Part shown: one piece after another, positions 1 through 7,162 of the stretch
How the letters are laid out: each line of letters begins with the position of its first letter
How positions within the stretch are numbered: the first letter of the stretch is position 1
From: an uncultured Veillonella sp.
GTDB lineage: Bacteria > Bacillota > Negativicutes > Veillonellales > Veillonellaceae
Assembly (NCBI RefSeq): GCF_900545205.1
Contig: NZ_UQYC01000014.1
Span: forward strand, 1 to 30,429
Reading direction: 5' to 3'
Length of the DNA: 30,429 bases
Position numbers and translations under genes: made by a program
The notes under the pieces: generated by a model
Told to the model about the DNA's origin: nothing
The model's database searches: none
The model's input: the letters and a program-made list of their open reading frames with translations, nothing else

Positions 1-1873
1 CATAGTCTGGGAAGTATTCACGAGAAAATAGCCGTTGTTGTAAGAGGCTTACATTTTTAGACTTATAAAAATCATGCATTTTTTGACATAGCTGACGAAT
101 ACTATAGCCTTTGTATGTATCTATATGACTATTGTAAATAGACGGCAACACTTCTTCCATCGGTGCATCCCGGTCTATGAGGTCTTCAAAGCGAACGAGT
201 TCCGCTACGAGCGCATCCATCTTATGCTTAGATTCTGCTGGCGTCATAAGGAATAAGATCGTATTTAAATCGCATTTTTCAGGAATGATTCGATTTTCTC
301 GTAAATAATTAGCAAGAATATTAGCAGGAATACCAAAGGCTTCATATTCTCCGGTCTCTACATTAATTCCTGGTGTAATCAGTTGGAACTTACAAGGATC
401 GATAAAATACTGCCCCTTACTATAACCTTTAAATGAATGCCACTTTGCTTCTGGTTCAAAGGCAAAATAATTTACATCTTCCGCCATGACCTGTGTATTT
501 CCGTCTTCCCATTTTTTGCCATGCACCATAGGTGGTACTAACGGGCGGAGATATTTGCATTGCTTCAACACGGCTTTACGAGCATCAATAGCAACTTCAA
601 CACATTCACGCCATAAATTTTGACCTAATTCACCTTCATGGATTTTCGCATTTACATCGAGAGATGCAAATAACGGATAAAATGGAGAGGTAGATGCATG
701 CATCATAAAGGAATTATTAAAACGTTTATGATCTACATAACGGTTTTGCCCCTTTATATGACTATCCTTCTTATGAATTTGAGAGGTTTGTGAAAAGCCA
801 GCTTGTTGCTTATGTACCGATTGAGTTACTAAAATCCCAGGATCATTTGGACCTAACTCTAATAATAGGGGACTACAATCTTTCATCATAGGAATAAATT
901 GTTCATATCCCACCCACGCAGAGTCAAAGAAAATATAGTCACAAAGATGTCCTATTTTATCTACTACTTGACGAGCATTATAAATCGTACCATCATAGGT
1001 GCCTAATTGAATGACTGCTAGCCGAATAGGACGTTTAGCTCGAGCCTTTTCAGGGAATTTTTCTGCAATCAAAGATCGAATATAACTTTCATCAAAACAA
1101 TGATCTAAAATACCGCCAATGGAGCCAAATGGATTGCGCGCTGTCTCAAGATATATAGGCGTAGCGCCAGACATAACAAGACCACCATGGCAGATAGATT
1201 TATGATTATTACGATCATATAAAATAATATCGCCCGGTGTTAAAAGAGCATTAAGTACTACCTTATTCGCTGAAGATGTACCATTTAATACAAAATAGGT
1301 CTTGTCAGCATTATAGACTTTCGCAGCATGCGCTTGCGCATCATAAGCATAACCTTCATGAATTAAAAGATCTCCTAATTTTACATCCGCATTACAAAGG
1401 TCTGCTCTAAATATATTCTCCCCAAAGAAATTGTAAAAAGCGCGACCTGTAGGATGTTTATAGAAAAACTGACCACCTTGATGTCCTGGGCAATCAAATT
1501 GTGAATTTTGATCCCCTACATAATCAGATAAAGCCCTGAAAAATGGTGGTAAAATAGAGTCTTCATAGCTTGCTACAAGCTTTTCTATCTCTGATTTGCA
1601 GTCGTCCATATTTGTAGAGGAAAACACCATAATAGATGTAATGCGTTCCTTATAAAAAGATAAATCCTTAGATTCATCAAATCTTAGGACAATAACAGGT
1701 ATACCAAAGGTATAAATTTGATTATTATTGATAAGCTCTAAATCACAATCACCAATAACAACGGCACCGACATCTATAAAATCTGTGTCACAAATAGAAA
1801 CACATATGCGACCCTCTATAGAGCTAATTTGGGATTGTACGGAATCAGATAAAGCAATCTTTAAATGTTTCAC
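1..1873 (-). CDS. speC: Ornithine decarboxylase, PLP fold-type I (3' end outside window)
   Basis: Decarboxylates L-ornithine to putrescine. Translating the minus strand from a GTG at 1873 gives 624 codons running off the left edge, so the last roughly 90 residues expected for the 710-730 aa family are missing. An N-terminal flavodoxin-like wing domain (about 1-110) precedes the PLP domain. The PLP motif SVHKQQAGFSQTSQIHKKD places the Schiff-base lysine at codon 355, the position I recall for E. coli SpeC/SpeF, which supports the GTG start. An AGGAGGAGG Shine-Dalgarno lies just upstream. The stretches HASTSPFYPLFASLD, CDLNTILFLMTPAE and EVLPSIYNSH are also typical of inducible/biosynthetic ornithine decarboxylases rather than lysine or arginine enzymes. 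The assignment to ornithine is by similarity recalled from memory; SpeC and SpeF cannot be told apart here. The gene is monocistronic at its 5' side, behind the lysS terminator. Confidence 0.9.
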   Translation of the reverse strand, partial: MKHLKIALSDSVQSQISSIEGRICVSICDTDFIDVGAVVIGDCDLELINNNQIYTFGIPVIVLRFDESKDLSFYKERITSIMVFSSTNMDDCKSEIEKLVASYEDSILPPFFRALSDYVGDQNSQFDCPGHQGGQFFYKHPTGRAFYNFFGENIFRADLCNADVKLGDLLIHEGYAYDAQAHAAKVYNADKTYFVLNGTSSANKVVLNALLTPGDIILYDRNNHKSICHGGLVMSGATPIYLETARNPFGSIGGILDHCFDESYIRSLIAEKFPEKARAKRPIRLAVIQLGTYDGTIYNARQVVDKIGHLCDYIFFDSAWVGYEQFIPMMKDCSPLLLELGPNDPGILVTQSVHKQQAGFSQTSQIHKKDSHIKGQNRYVDHKRFNNSFMMHASTSPFYPLFASLDVNAKIHEGELGQNLWRECVEVAIDARKAVLKQCKYLRPLVPPMVHGKKWEDGNTQVMAEDVNYFAFEPEAKWHSFKGYSKGQYFIDPCKFQLITPGINVETGEYEAFGIPANILANYLRENRIIPEKCDLNTILFLMTPAESKHKMDALVAELVRFEDLIDRDAPMEEVLPSIYNSHIDTYKGYSIRQLCQKMHDFYKSKNVSLLQQRLFSREYFPDY

Positions 1874-1965
1874 AGCCTCCTCCTTTCGTAACTATGTATC
1901 ACACTCGATATATAATCAACACATATGAAATAAAACATAGTATAAAAACATATAACAAATAAAAA

Positions 1966-1992
1966 GACTCCCTACTCAAAGAATAGGGAGCC
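1966..1992 (-). terminator. Intrinsic terminator after lysS
   Basis: A 7-bp GC-rich stem (1968-1974 with 1984-1990, 9-nt loop) is followed on the minus strand by a T-run (TCTTTTTATTTG). It begins 14 nt beyond the lysS stop codon and separates greA-lysS from the ornithine decarboxylase gene. Confidence 0.85.
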
Positions 1993-2005
1993 TTTTGGTT
2001 TTAGA

Positions 2006-3529
2006 TTATTCAGCTGCTTCTTCTTCAGCTTCAATATGCTTAGGAGCTTCTGGTTTCATCAATGGGAACAACAATACATCGCGGATGGATGCAGAGTCTG
2101 TTAAGAACATAACGAGACGGTCAATACCAACACCTAAACCTGCTGTTGGAGGTAAACCGTATTCAAGAGCTGTAACGAAGTCTTCATCCATACGGTGAGC
2201 TTCATCATCGCCAGCTTCGCGTTCTTTCAATTGATCCAAGAAACGTTGTTTTTGGTCGATTGGGTCATTTAACTCGGAGAAGCCATTTGCCAATTCACGA
2301 CCATAAATGAACGCTTCAAAACGTTCTGTAGCCAATGGATTTTCACGACTTGCTTTCGCAAGTGGAGAAATTTCTTTTGGATGACCATATACGATAGTTG
2401 GTTGAATCAAGTTTTCTTCTACATAATCTTCGAAGCAAAGATTTAAGATTTTACCAATACCATCATTTTCTGTATATTCTACATTTAAACGATCTGCAAT
2501 AGCACGAGCTTCTTCTACAGTAGTAACTGCATCAAAGTCTTCACCAGTGTATTTTTTTACACCTTCAGCCATTGTGATACGATTCCAAGGTGGAGTCAAA
2601 TTGATTTCTGTACCTTGGTATGTGATTTCTTGTGTACCTAGAACCTCTTGAGCACAGTAGGACACAAGATTTTCTGTTAAGCGAATAGCATCCTCAACAT
2701 CGCCATAAGCTTGGTAAGATTCGATAGTAGTGAATTCTGGATTATGACGGTTGTCGATACCTTCGTTACGGAAGCAACGGTTCATTTCGAATACGCGATC
2801 CATACCACCAACGATTAAACGTTTGAGATACAATTCAGGCGCGATACGCATGTAAATATCGATATCAAGCGCATTGTGATGAGTAATGAATGGACGTGCA
2901 GCAGCACCACCAGGGATAGCATGCATCATTGGTGTTTCTACTTCCATAAAGCCATCACGCATCATGTATTCGCGAATTTTAGCAACGATTTGGGAGCGTT
3001 TTACAAATGTATCACGCACTTCAGGATTTACGATCAAATCAACATAACGTTGACGGTAACGAAGTTCTGTATCCTTTAAACCATGCCATTTTTCTGGTAA
3101 TGGACGTAAAGATTTGGATAACAAAGTTAATTTGTTAACTTTAATTGTAACTTCCCCTGTATGAGTTTTAAATACGTGACCTTCAACACCGATAATATCA
3201 CCGATATCGAGCATTTTTACGTATTTATAAGTATCTTCACCCAATACATCTTTACGGAAATATACTTGAATATCGCCGGATTTATCACGCATATTCGCAA
3301 ATGCTGTTTTACCATGGGAACGGATTGTCATCAAACGGCCTGCAATAACTACAGGTTGACCGTCATATTTCAAGAAGAAGTCATCTTTAATGTCTTTTGC
3401 ATTATCTTTTACAACAAAACGTTGACCAAATGGATAGATACCATCCGCTTCGTATTCAGCCAATTTGTCGCGGCGAATTTGCATTTGCTCATTCAGCTCT
3501 TCTTGTACATTTTTAATTTCTTCACTCAT
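2006..3529 (-). CDS. lysS: Lysyl-tRNA synthetase, class II
   Basis: Charges tRNA-Lys with lysine using ATP in the cytosol. The 507-residue length is normal for bacterial LysS. An OB-fold anticodon-binding domain (about 55-150) precedes the class II catalytic core. Motif 2 is seen at 245-257 (RVFEMNRCFRNEG) and motif 3 at 464-472 (GLGVGIDRL). The C-terminal tail is acidic. The ATG start is preceded by GAGGCG. It lies 29 nt after greA on the same strand and shares its promoter; a terminator follows the stop. No T-box leader is visible, so regulation is probably through the greA promoter. Confidence 0.97.
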   Translation of the reverse strand: MSEEIKNVQEELNEQMQIRRDKLAEYEADGIYPFGQRFVVKDNAKDIKDDFFLKYDGQPVVIAGRLMTIRSHGKTAFANMRDKSGDIQVYFRKDVLGEDTYKYVKMLDIGDIIGVEGHVFKTHTGEVTIKVNKLTLLSKSLRPLPEKWHGLKDTELRYRQRYVDLIVNPEVRDTFVKRSQIVAKIREYMMRDGFMEVETPMMHAIPGGAAARPFITHHNALDIDIYMRIAPELYLKRLIVGGMDRVFEMNRCFRNEGIDNRHNPEFTTIESYQAYGDVEDAIRLTENLVSYCAQEVLGTQEITYQGTEINLTPPWNRITMAEGVKKYTGEDFDAVTTVEEARAIADRLNVEYTENDGIGKILNLCFEDYVEENLIQPTIVYGHPKEISPLAKASRENPLATERFEAFIYGRELANGFSELNDPIDQKQRFLDQLKEREAGDDEAHRMDEDFVTALEYGLPPTAGLGVGIDRLVMFLTDSASIRDVLLFPLMKPEAPKHIEAEEEAAE

Positions 3530-3558
3530 GTTATCGCCTCTTCGTCAGTAAATGTAAA

Positions 3559-4032
3559 TTATTGGATTGCTAACACTTTGAATGTAACAGGACCATCTGG
3601 TGTGGAAACTTCTACTTCATCACCTTTACGTTTGCCCAAAATAGCTTTACCTACAGGAGATTCGTTAGAGATACGATTGTTAAATGGATCCGCTTCAGAG
3701 GAACCAACGATAACATATTCTAATTCATCATTGTACATTGTATCTAATACAGTTACTTTGCTACCTACGGATACAACATCACCTTTTACGGATTCGTCGA
3801 TGATTTTCGCAGTGTTAATTTTATTTTCAAGCTCTACAATATGACCTTCGATGAAAGCTTGTTCATTTTTTGCATCATCATATTCAGAGTTTTCACTGAT
3901 ATCGCCATATTCAATAGCAGTCTTAATACGTTCAGACACTTCAATACGACGTACAGATTTATAATACGTTAATTCTTCTTCTAATTTCTTTAAACCTTCG
4001 GCGGTAAGTAATGTTTCTTTTACGTCTGCCAT
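3559..4032 (-). CDS. greA: Transcription elongation factor GreA
   Basis: Rescues backtracked RNA polymerase by stimulating transcript cleavage in the secondary channel. The 157-residue length matches GreA. An N-terminal coiled coil (about 1-75) carries the acidic tip region around YGDISENSEYDDAKNEQ, with the D/E pair needed for Mg binding. A C-terminal FKBP-like domain follows, ending with ISNESPVGKAILGKRKGDEVEV, shortened here to its SPVGKAILG core. The start ATG has a GGGG Shine-Dalgarno upstream. It is the first gene of greA-lysS and has a strong promoter at 4125-4153 with a terminator-like hairpin in the leader, so its expression may be attenuated. Confidence 0.96.
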   Translation of the reverse strand: MADVKETLLTAEGLKKLEEELTYYKSVRRIEVSERIKTAIEYGDISENSEYDDAKNEQAFIEGHIVELENKINTAKIIDESVKGDVVSVGSKVTVLDTMYNDELEYVIVGSSEADPFNNRISNESPVGKAILGKRKGDEVEVSTPDGPVTFKVLAIQ

Positions 4033-4065
4033 GGGTACCCCACTCTTTCTACATATAAATTAAAT

Positions 4066-4097
4066 AAGAAAAAAGTGCCATAGTAAGATGACACCTT
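4066..4097 (-). terminator. Terminator-like hairpin in the greA leader
   Basis: On the minus strand AAGGTGTCA pairs with TGGCACTTT (9 bp including two G-U pairs, 8-nt loop, 4072-4097) and is followed by TTTCTTATTT. It lies downstream of the greA promoter, not merely after dusB, so it sits inside the greA 5' leader. A weaker alternative hairpin, AAGAT with ATCTT, would sequester the 5' arm and could act as an antiterminator. It may also end any dusB transcript. Confidence 0.65.
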
Positions 4098-4124
4098 ATC
4101 TTTTATTTCTAAATTATCTCAACC

Positions 4125-4153
4125 ATTATATAAAAATACTGTACATTTGTCAA
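4125..4153 (-). promoter_or_regulatory. Consensus sigma-70 promoter for greA-lysS
   Basis: Minus strand: -35 TTGACA (4148-4153), 17-nt spacer, -10 TATAAT (4125-4130), a perfect match to the vegetative consensus. The -35 box begins 5 nt after the dusB stop codon. Transcription would begin near 4118, leaving a leader of about 85 nt before greA. Confidence 0.88.
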
Positions 4154-4158
4154 TCTGA

Positions 4159-5145
4159 CTACATTTCAGCCAGTATTTTACGATATGATTCTAGCTCATT
4201 ATGAAAGCTTGTTACGGTATGAATTGTATTCACACGATTGCGCCAATATGCTGATTCAGGAAGCCCCTTCATATACCAGCCTGCATGAGTTCGTATTTCC
4301 TTAACGGCCATACTCTCACCCTTGTATTGACACAATAGATCAAAATGCTTTAACAACATGTCGAGACGTTCAATATCAGTTGGCGCCGGTAACACTTCAC
4401 CAGTCTCTAAATAATGGTGAATGCGACCGAAGATCCAAGGATTACCCTGTGCACCACGACCTACCATTACAGCATCACACCCCGTTTCATCGAGCATGCG
4501 CTTCGCGTCCTCTGGCTCCACGATATCCCCATTGCCAATTACAGGCACGGATACTGCCTCTTTTACGGCCTTAATATAGGACCAGTCCGCATGACCACTG
4601 TACATTTGTTCCTTTGTACGGCCATGTACAGCAATAGCTGCGACCCCCGTGGATTCGATGCACTTTGCAAAGTCTACTACATTGATAGATTCACTATCCC
4701 AACCAATGCGCATTTTCACCGTTACAGGTACATCGACAGCCTTAACTGCCGCTTCTGCTACGCGTGCCGCCAAATCAGGATTCTTCATAAGTGCAGAGCC
4801 ATCCCCGGAGGAAACAACTTTTTTAACAGGACAACCCATATTGATATCTACAATATCTGCCCCCGCATCAGCTACAACCTTTGCTCCGATGGCAATCGCC
4901 TCTGGATTAGAACCGAAGATTTGCATAGAAACAGGCCGTTCCACATCTTCAAGGCGCAACAATTCATGGGTGCGTTCATTTTTATATTTAATGCCCATAG
5001 CGCTTACCATTTCGGTACATACCAAGGCGGCGCCATGCTCTTTAGCAAGTAAACGATAGGCAATGTCGCTAACCCCAGCCATTGGCGCTAATATGGCTTG
5101 TCCATCAATTTTGACGGATCCTATTTGCCATTGTTTATTGTTCAT
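4159..5145 (-). CDS. dusB: tRNA-dihydrouridine synthase B
   Basis: An FMN-dependent enzyme that reduces uridine to dihydrouridine in the tRNA D-loop. It has 328 residues, the usual size. A TIM-barrel start LAPMAGVSD (19-27) binds FMN. The catalytic cysteine is C105 in NMGCPVKKV. Further hallmarks are KMRIGWD, AVHGRTKEQMYSG and IGNGDI...VMVGRGAQGNPWIF. The C-terminal part carries the small helical domain. The ATG has GGGGATA upstream. It lies between the coaX terminator hairpin and the greA promoter. Only 25 nt separate that hairpin from the start codon, so its promoter must lie further upstream or the hairpin must be read through. Firmicutes commonly place dusB near lysS and greA. Confidence 0.95.
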   Translation of the reverse strand: MNNKQWQIGSVKIDGQAILAPMAGVSDIAYRLLAKEHGAALVCTEMVSAMGIKYKNERTHELLRLEDVERPVSMQIFGSNPEAIAIGAKVVADAGADIVDINMGCPVKKVVSSGDGSALMKNPDLAARVAEAAVKAVDVPVTVKMRIGWDSESINVVDFAKCIESTGVAAIAVHGRTKEQMYSGHADWSYIKAVKEAVSVPVIGNGDIVEPEDAKRMLDETGCDAVMVGRGAQGNPWIFGRIHHYLETGEVLPAPTDIERLDMLLKHFDLLCQYKGESMAVKEIRTHAGWYMKGLPESAYWRNRVNTIHTVTSFHNELESYRKILAEM

Positions 5146-5164
5146 ATAATTCTATATCCCCTAA

Positions 5165-5192
5165 CAAAAAGGGTACAGCATAAGCTGTACCC
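5165..5192 (-). terminator. Terminator hairpin between coaX and dusB
   Basis: A perfect 9-bp stem (5171-5179 with 5184-5192, 4-nt loop) is followed on the minus strand by TTTTTGTTAG. It ends the birA-coaX transcript. Because the dusB start lies only 25 nt beyond, it also falls in any dusB leader. Confidence 0.82.
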
Positions 5193-5230
5193 AAATGTAC
5201 ACTACTTCGTTACATATACGTAACTATATT

Positions 5231-5259
5231 ATAGTAGCATTATTTATTTCTTTCGTAAA
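5231..5259 (-). promoter_or_regulatory. Possible dusB promoter upstream of the hairpin
   Basis: Minus strand TTTACG (5254-5259), 17 nt, TACTAT (5231-5236), overlapping the coaX stop; a better -10 match, TATAAT (5228-5233), lacks a well-spaced -35. A near-palindrome GTTACGTATATGTAAC follows at 5209-5224 or so. This is weak evidence; it is listed because no room for a promoter remains between the terminator and dusB. Confidence 0.3.
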
Positions 5260-6007
5260 TAAGACGTAAGCCTTCTAATGTAAGCATAGGCTCTACATGG
5301 TCAATGCAGTCTGTAGCGCTGCTGATAAGCTGTGCTAAACCGCCTGTAGCCACTACAGTTACTTGACCGCCCATTTCAGCTTTCATACGAGATACGAGAC
5401 CTTCTACTTGGCCTACGTAGCCATAGAACATACCAGATTGCATAGAAGATACGGTGTTGCGACAAATCACTTGACCAGGATCTCTCACATCAATACGTGG
5501 TAATTTAGCTGCTCGTTGGAATAAAGCCTCCGCAGAAATTGTAACGCCGGGAGTAATTACACCGCCCATATAATCGCCATTACCTTGAACCGCACAATAG
5601 GTTGTAGCCGTACCAAAGTCGATAATGATTAAATCACCTTTATATTGTTCATGTGCAGCCACAGCATTTACGATACGGTCAGCCCCTACTTCACGAGGAT
5701 TATCATACTTAATAGCAATACCAGTCTTAGTACCAGGTCCAACAATGAGAGGATTTACATTAAAATAACGTAAACATACCCGTTCTAATGTAGGCATCAA
5801 CGGTGGCACAACTGAGGAAATGATAATATCCTTAATATCTTTCACATTAACCTTGCGATCGTGGAAGAATAAGTTCATCATCAACATGCCATATTCATCG
5901 GTGGTCCGAACGCGATCCGTGGAAATACGCCAGTGACCTACAAGCTCTGTCTTGTCGTATACACCGAGAACAATATTGGTGTTCCCCACATCAATTACTA
6001 ATAACAT
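5240..6007 (-). CDS. coaX: Type III pantothenate kinase
   Basis: Phosphorylates pantothenate in the first step of coenzyme A synthesis; the type III enzyme is insensitive to CoA feedback and uses a monovalent cation. It has 255 residues, the standard length. The ASKHA-fold phosphate-binding motif DVGNTN is at residues 6-11, the catalytic region GADR at 108-111, and the second nucleotide motif DFGTATTY at 130-137; TGGLA (221-225) is the adenosine motif. An AGGAGG Shine-Dalgarno precedes the ATG. It lies 9 nt after birA and is surely co-transcribed with it, the same pairing seen in other Firmicutes. A clear terminator follows. Confidence 0.96.
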   Translation of the reverse strand: MLLVIDVGNTNIVLGVYDKTELVGHWRISTDRVRTTDEYGMLMMNLFFHDRKVNVKDIKDIIISSVVPPLMPTLERVCLRYFNVNPLIVGPGTKTGIAIKYDNPREVGADRIVNAVAAHEQYKGDLIIIDFGTATTYCAVQGNGDYMGGVITPGVTISAEALFQRAAKLPRIDVRDPGQVICRNTVSSMQSGMFYGYVGQVEGLVSRMKAEMGGQVTVVATGGLAQLISSATDCIDHVEPMLTLEGLRLIYERNK

Positions 6008-6016
6008 GAATGCCTC

Positions 6017-6991
6017 CTATTTGCGCGGACGAATTGACACGTCCCCTGCCACAATACGTTTAACTGTCCCATCAGGGATTCTTACTAATAAGTTACCATC
6101 TTCATCAATATCTGTAGCTACCCCTTCATAGGTATTTCCTGGTGCTCTCACTTCAATTTCCTCACCGAGAGTCACCGATAATTGGCGCCATTCATTTAAT
6201 GTTTCCTCAAAGCCACTATCGAGGACTTCATAATATTGATGTTCTAAGGATTCCAAAATAATTTTAAAAGCTTCTGTCCGTTCAATATCAATGCCTTCCA
6301 TTGTTAATGACGTAGCAATTAACTTCAATTCTTCTGGTAGTTCTTCTTGTTTAGTCTTAACATTGACACCTATGCCCATAACAATATAGGAAATTTCCTC
6401 CATAGAGCCGGACATTTCTGTCAAAATACCAACTAATTTACGACCATTTACAAGGATATCATTTGGCCATTTAATACCCGCATCTGTAAGGCCCATTTTA
6501 TGAAATGCCTTTGTTAATGCCACGGCAGCCATCAATGTACACTTCGGTGCTTCTACTGGTGCAAAGTCAGGGCGTAAAATGAGACTAAACCATAGACCTT
6601 TTCCGAATGGAGAATACCATCCACGAGATAAACGACCGCGGCCAGCAGCCTGTTCCTCTGTAACAACAACAGTGCCTTCTTCTGCACCTTGTTGTGCTAA
6701 GCGACGAGCTTCTAGGTTTGTAGATTCGGTAGTGTCCATATAGACATACCGTTTGCCAAATACATCTGTTTTTAAGATTTGCTTCATTGCTAATGGACTC
6801 AACAAATCAGGTTCCTCCAATAATCGATACCCCCTCTTGGTATAAGATTCTATTTTGTAGCCTTTTTGACGTAATGCTTTGATATGCTTCCAAATAGCTG
6901 TGCGCGAAACATGACACGCTTCCGACATATCTTGTCCCGATACGAAACTACCTTGGTTTTGTCTCAAGAATTCTAATACTTCATCACGCAT
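6017..6991 (-). CDS. birA: Bifunctional biotin--protein ligase / biotin repressor
   Basis: Activates biotin with ATP and attaches it to a lysine of biotin carboxyl-carrier proteins; the N-terminal helix-turn-helix form also represses transcription when loaded with biotinyl-AMP. There are 324 residues: winged HTH (about 1-60, SRTAIWKHIKALRQKGY as recognition region), then the ligase domain with GRGRLSRGW (117-125), the biotinyl-AMP loop, KWPNDIL (184-190) and a C-terminal SH3-like domain. The HTH makes it a class II (regulatory) BirA. A BirA-like palindrome lies at the transcription start of its own promoter, suggesting autoregulation. It is first gene of birA-coaX. Confidence 0.96.
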   Translation of the reverse strand: MRDEVLEFLRQNQGSFVSGQDMSEACHVSRTAIWKHIKALRQKGYKIESYTKRGYRLLEEPDLLSPLAMKQILKTDVFGKRYVYMDTTESTNLEARRLAQQGAEEGTVVVTEEQAAGRGRLSRGWYSPFGKGLWFSLILRPDFAPVEAPKCTLMAAVALTKAFHKMGLTDAGIKWPNDILVNGRKLVGILTEMSGSMEEISYIVMGIGVNVKTKQEELPEELKLIATSLTMEGIDIERTEAFKIILESLEHQYYEVLDSGFEETLNEWRQLSVTLGEEIEVRAPGNTYEGVATDIDEDGNLLVRIPDGTVKRIVAGDVSIRPRK

Positions 6992-7009
6992 AGTTTAGAG
7001 CCCCTTTCT

Positions 7010-7029
7010 TTGTCAACCTAGGTTTACAA
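7010..7029. promoter_or_regulatory. Candidate BirA operator overlapping the birA start site
   Basis: TTGTCAACCTAGGTTTACAA is a 20-bp palindrome with one mismatched pair. Its half-sites (TTGTAAACC-type) match the half-sites I know for BirA operators, but they are separated by 2 bp rather than the usual 14-16 bp. It starts immediately downstream of the birA -10 box, a position suited to repression. Confidence 0.5.
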
Positions 7030-7033
7030 TTCG

Positions 7034-7062
7034 ATTGTACAAGTGTACCCTATAAAATGCAA
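7034..7062 (-). promoter_or_regulatory. Sigma-70 promoter for birA-coaX
   Basis: Minus strand: -35 TTGCAT (7057-7062), 17-nt spacer, -10 TACAAT (7034-7039). The distance to the birA ATG is about 42 nt, and the palindrome at 7010-7029 covers the expected +1 region. Confidence 0.72.
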
Positions 7063-7082
7063 GGATTATTTAAAATAATTAA

Positions 7083-7091
7083 TGGTATAAT
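7083..7091 (+). promoter_or_regulatory. Extended -10 promoter for the ThrE-type exporter
   Basis: TGGTATAAT matches an extended -10 element (TGn-TATAAT, with TATAAT at 7086-7091). No good -35 box lies 17 nt upstream, as often for extended -10 promoters. It faces rightward and lies 71 nt before the ATG. Confidence 0.6.
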
Positions 7092-7162
7092 ACATGTAGT
7101 ATTAAGTTATACCTTATGTAAAAGATAACAATAGTATAGTCTATCATTATCTGGGGAGATAT

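Noticed and set aside
3530..3558. T-box or riboswitch for lysS
   Set aside because: Only 29 nt separate greA and lysS, and the leader of greA shows no T-box or lysine-riboswitch motif.
3161..3844. Plus-strand 227-codon open frame across the lysS/greA junction
   Set aside because: It is antisense to two certain genes, has no ribosome-binding site, and its product resembles no protein; it is a by-product of AT-rich coding on the other strand.
4414..5052. Plus-strand 212-codon open frame
   Set aside because: It lies wholly within dusB on the opposite strand and its composition (many His, Tyr, Arg) is that of a shadow frame.
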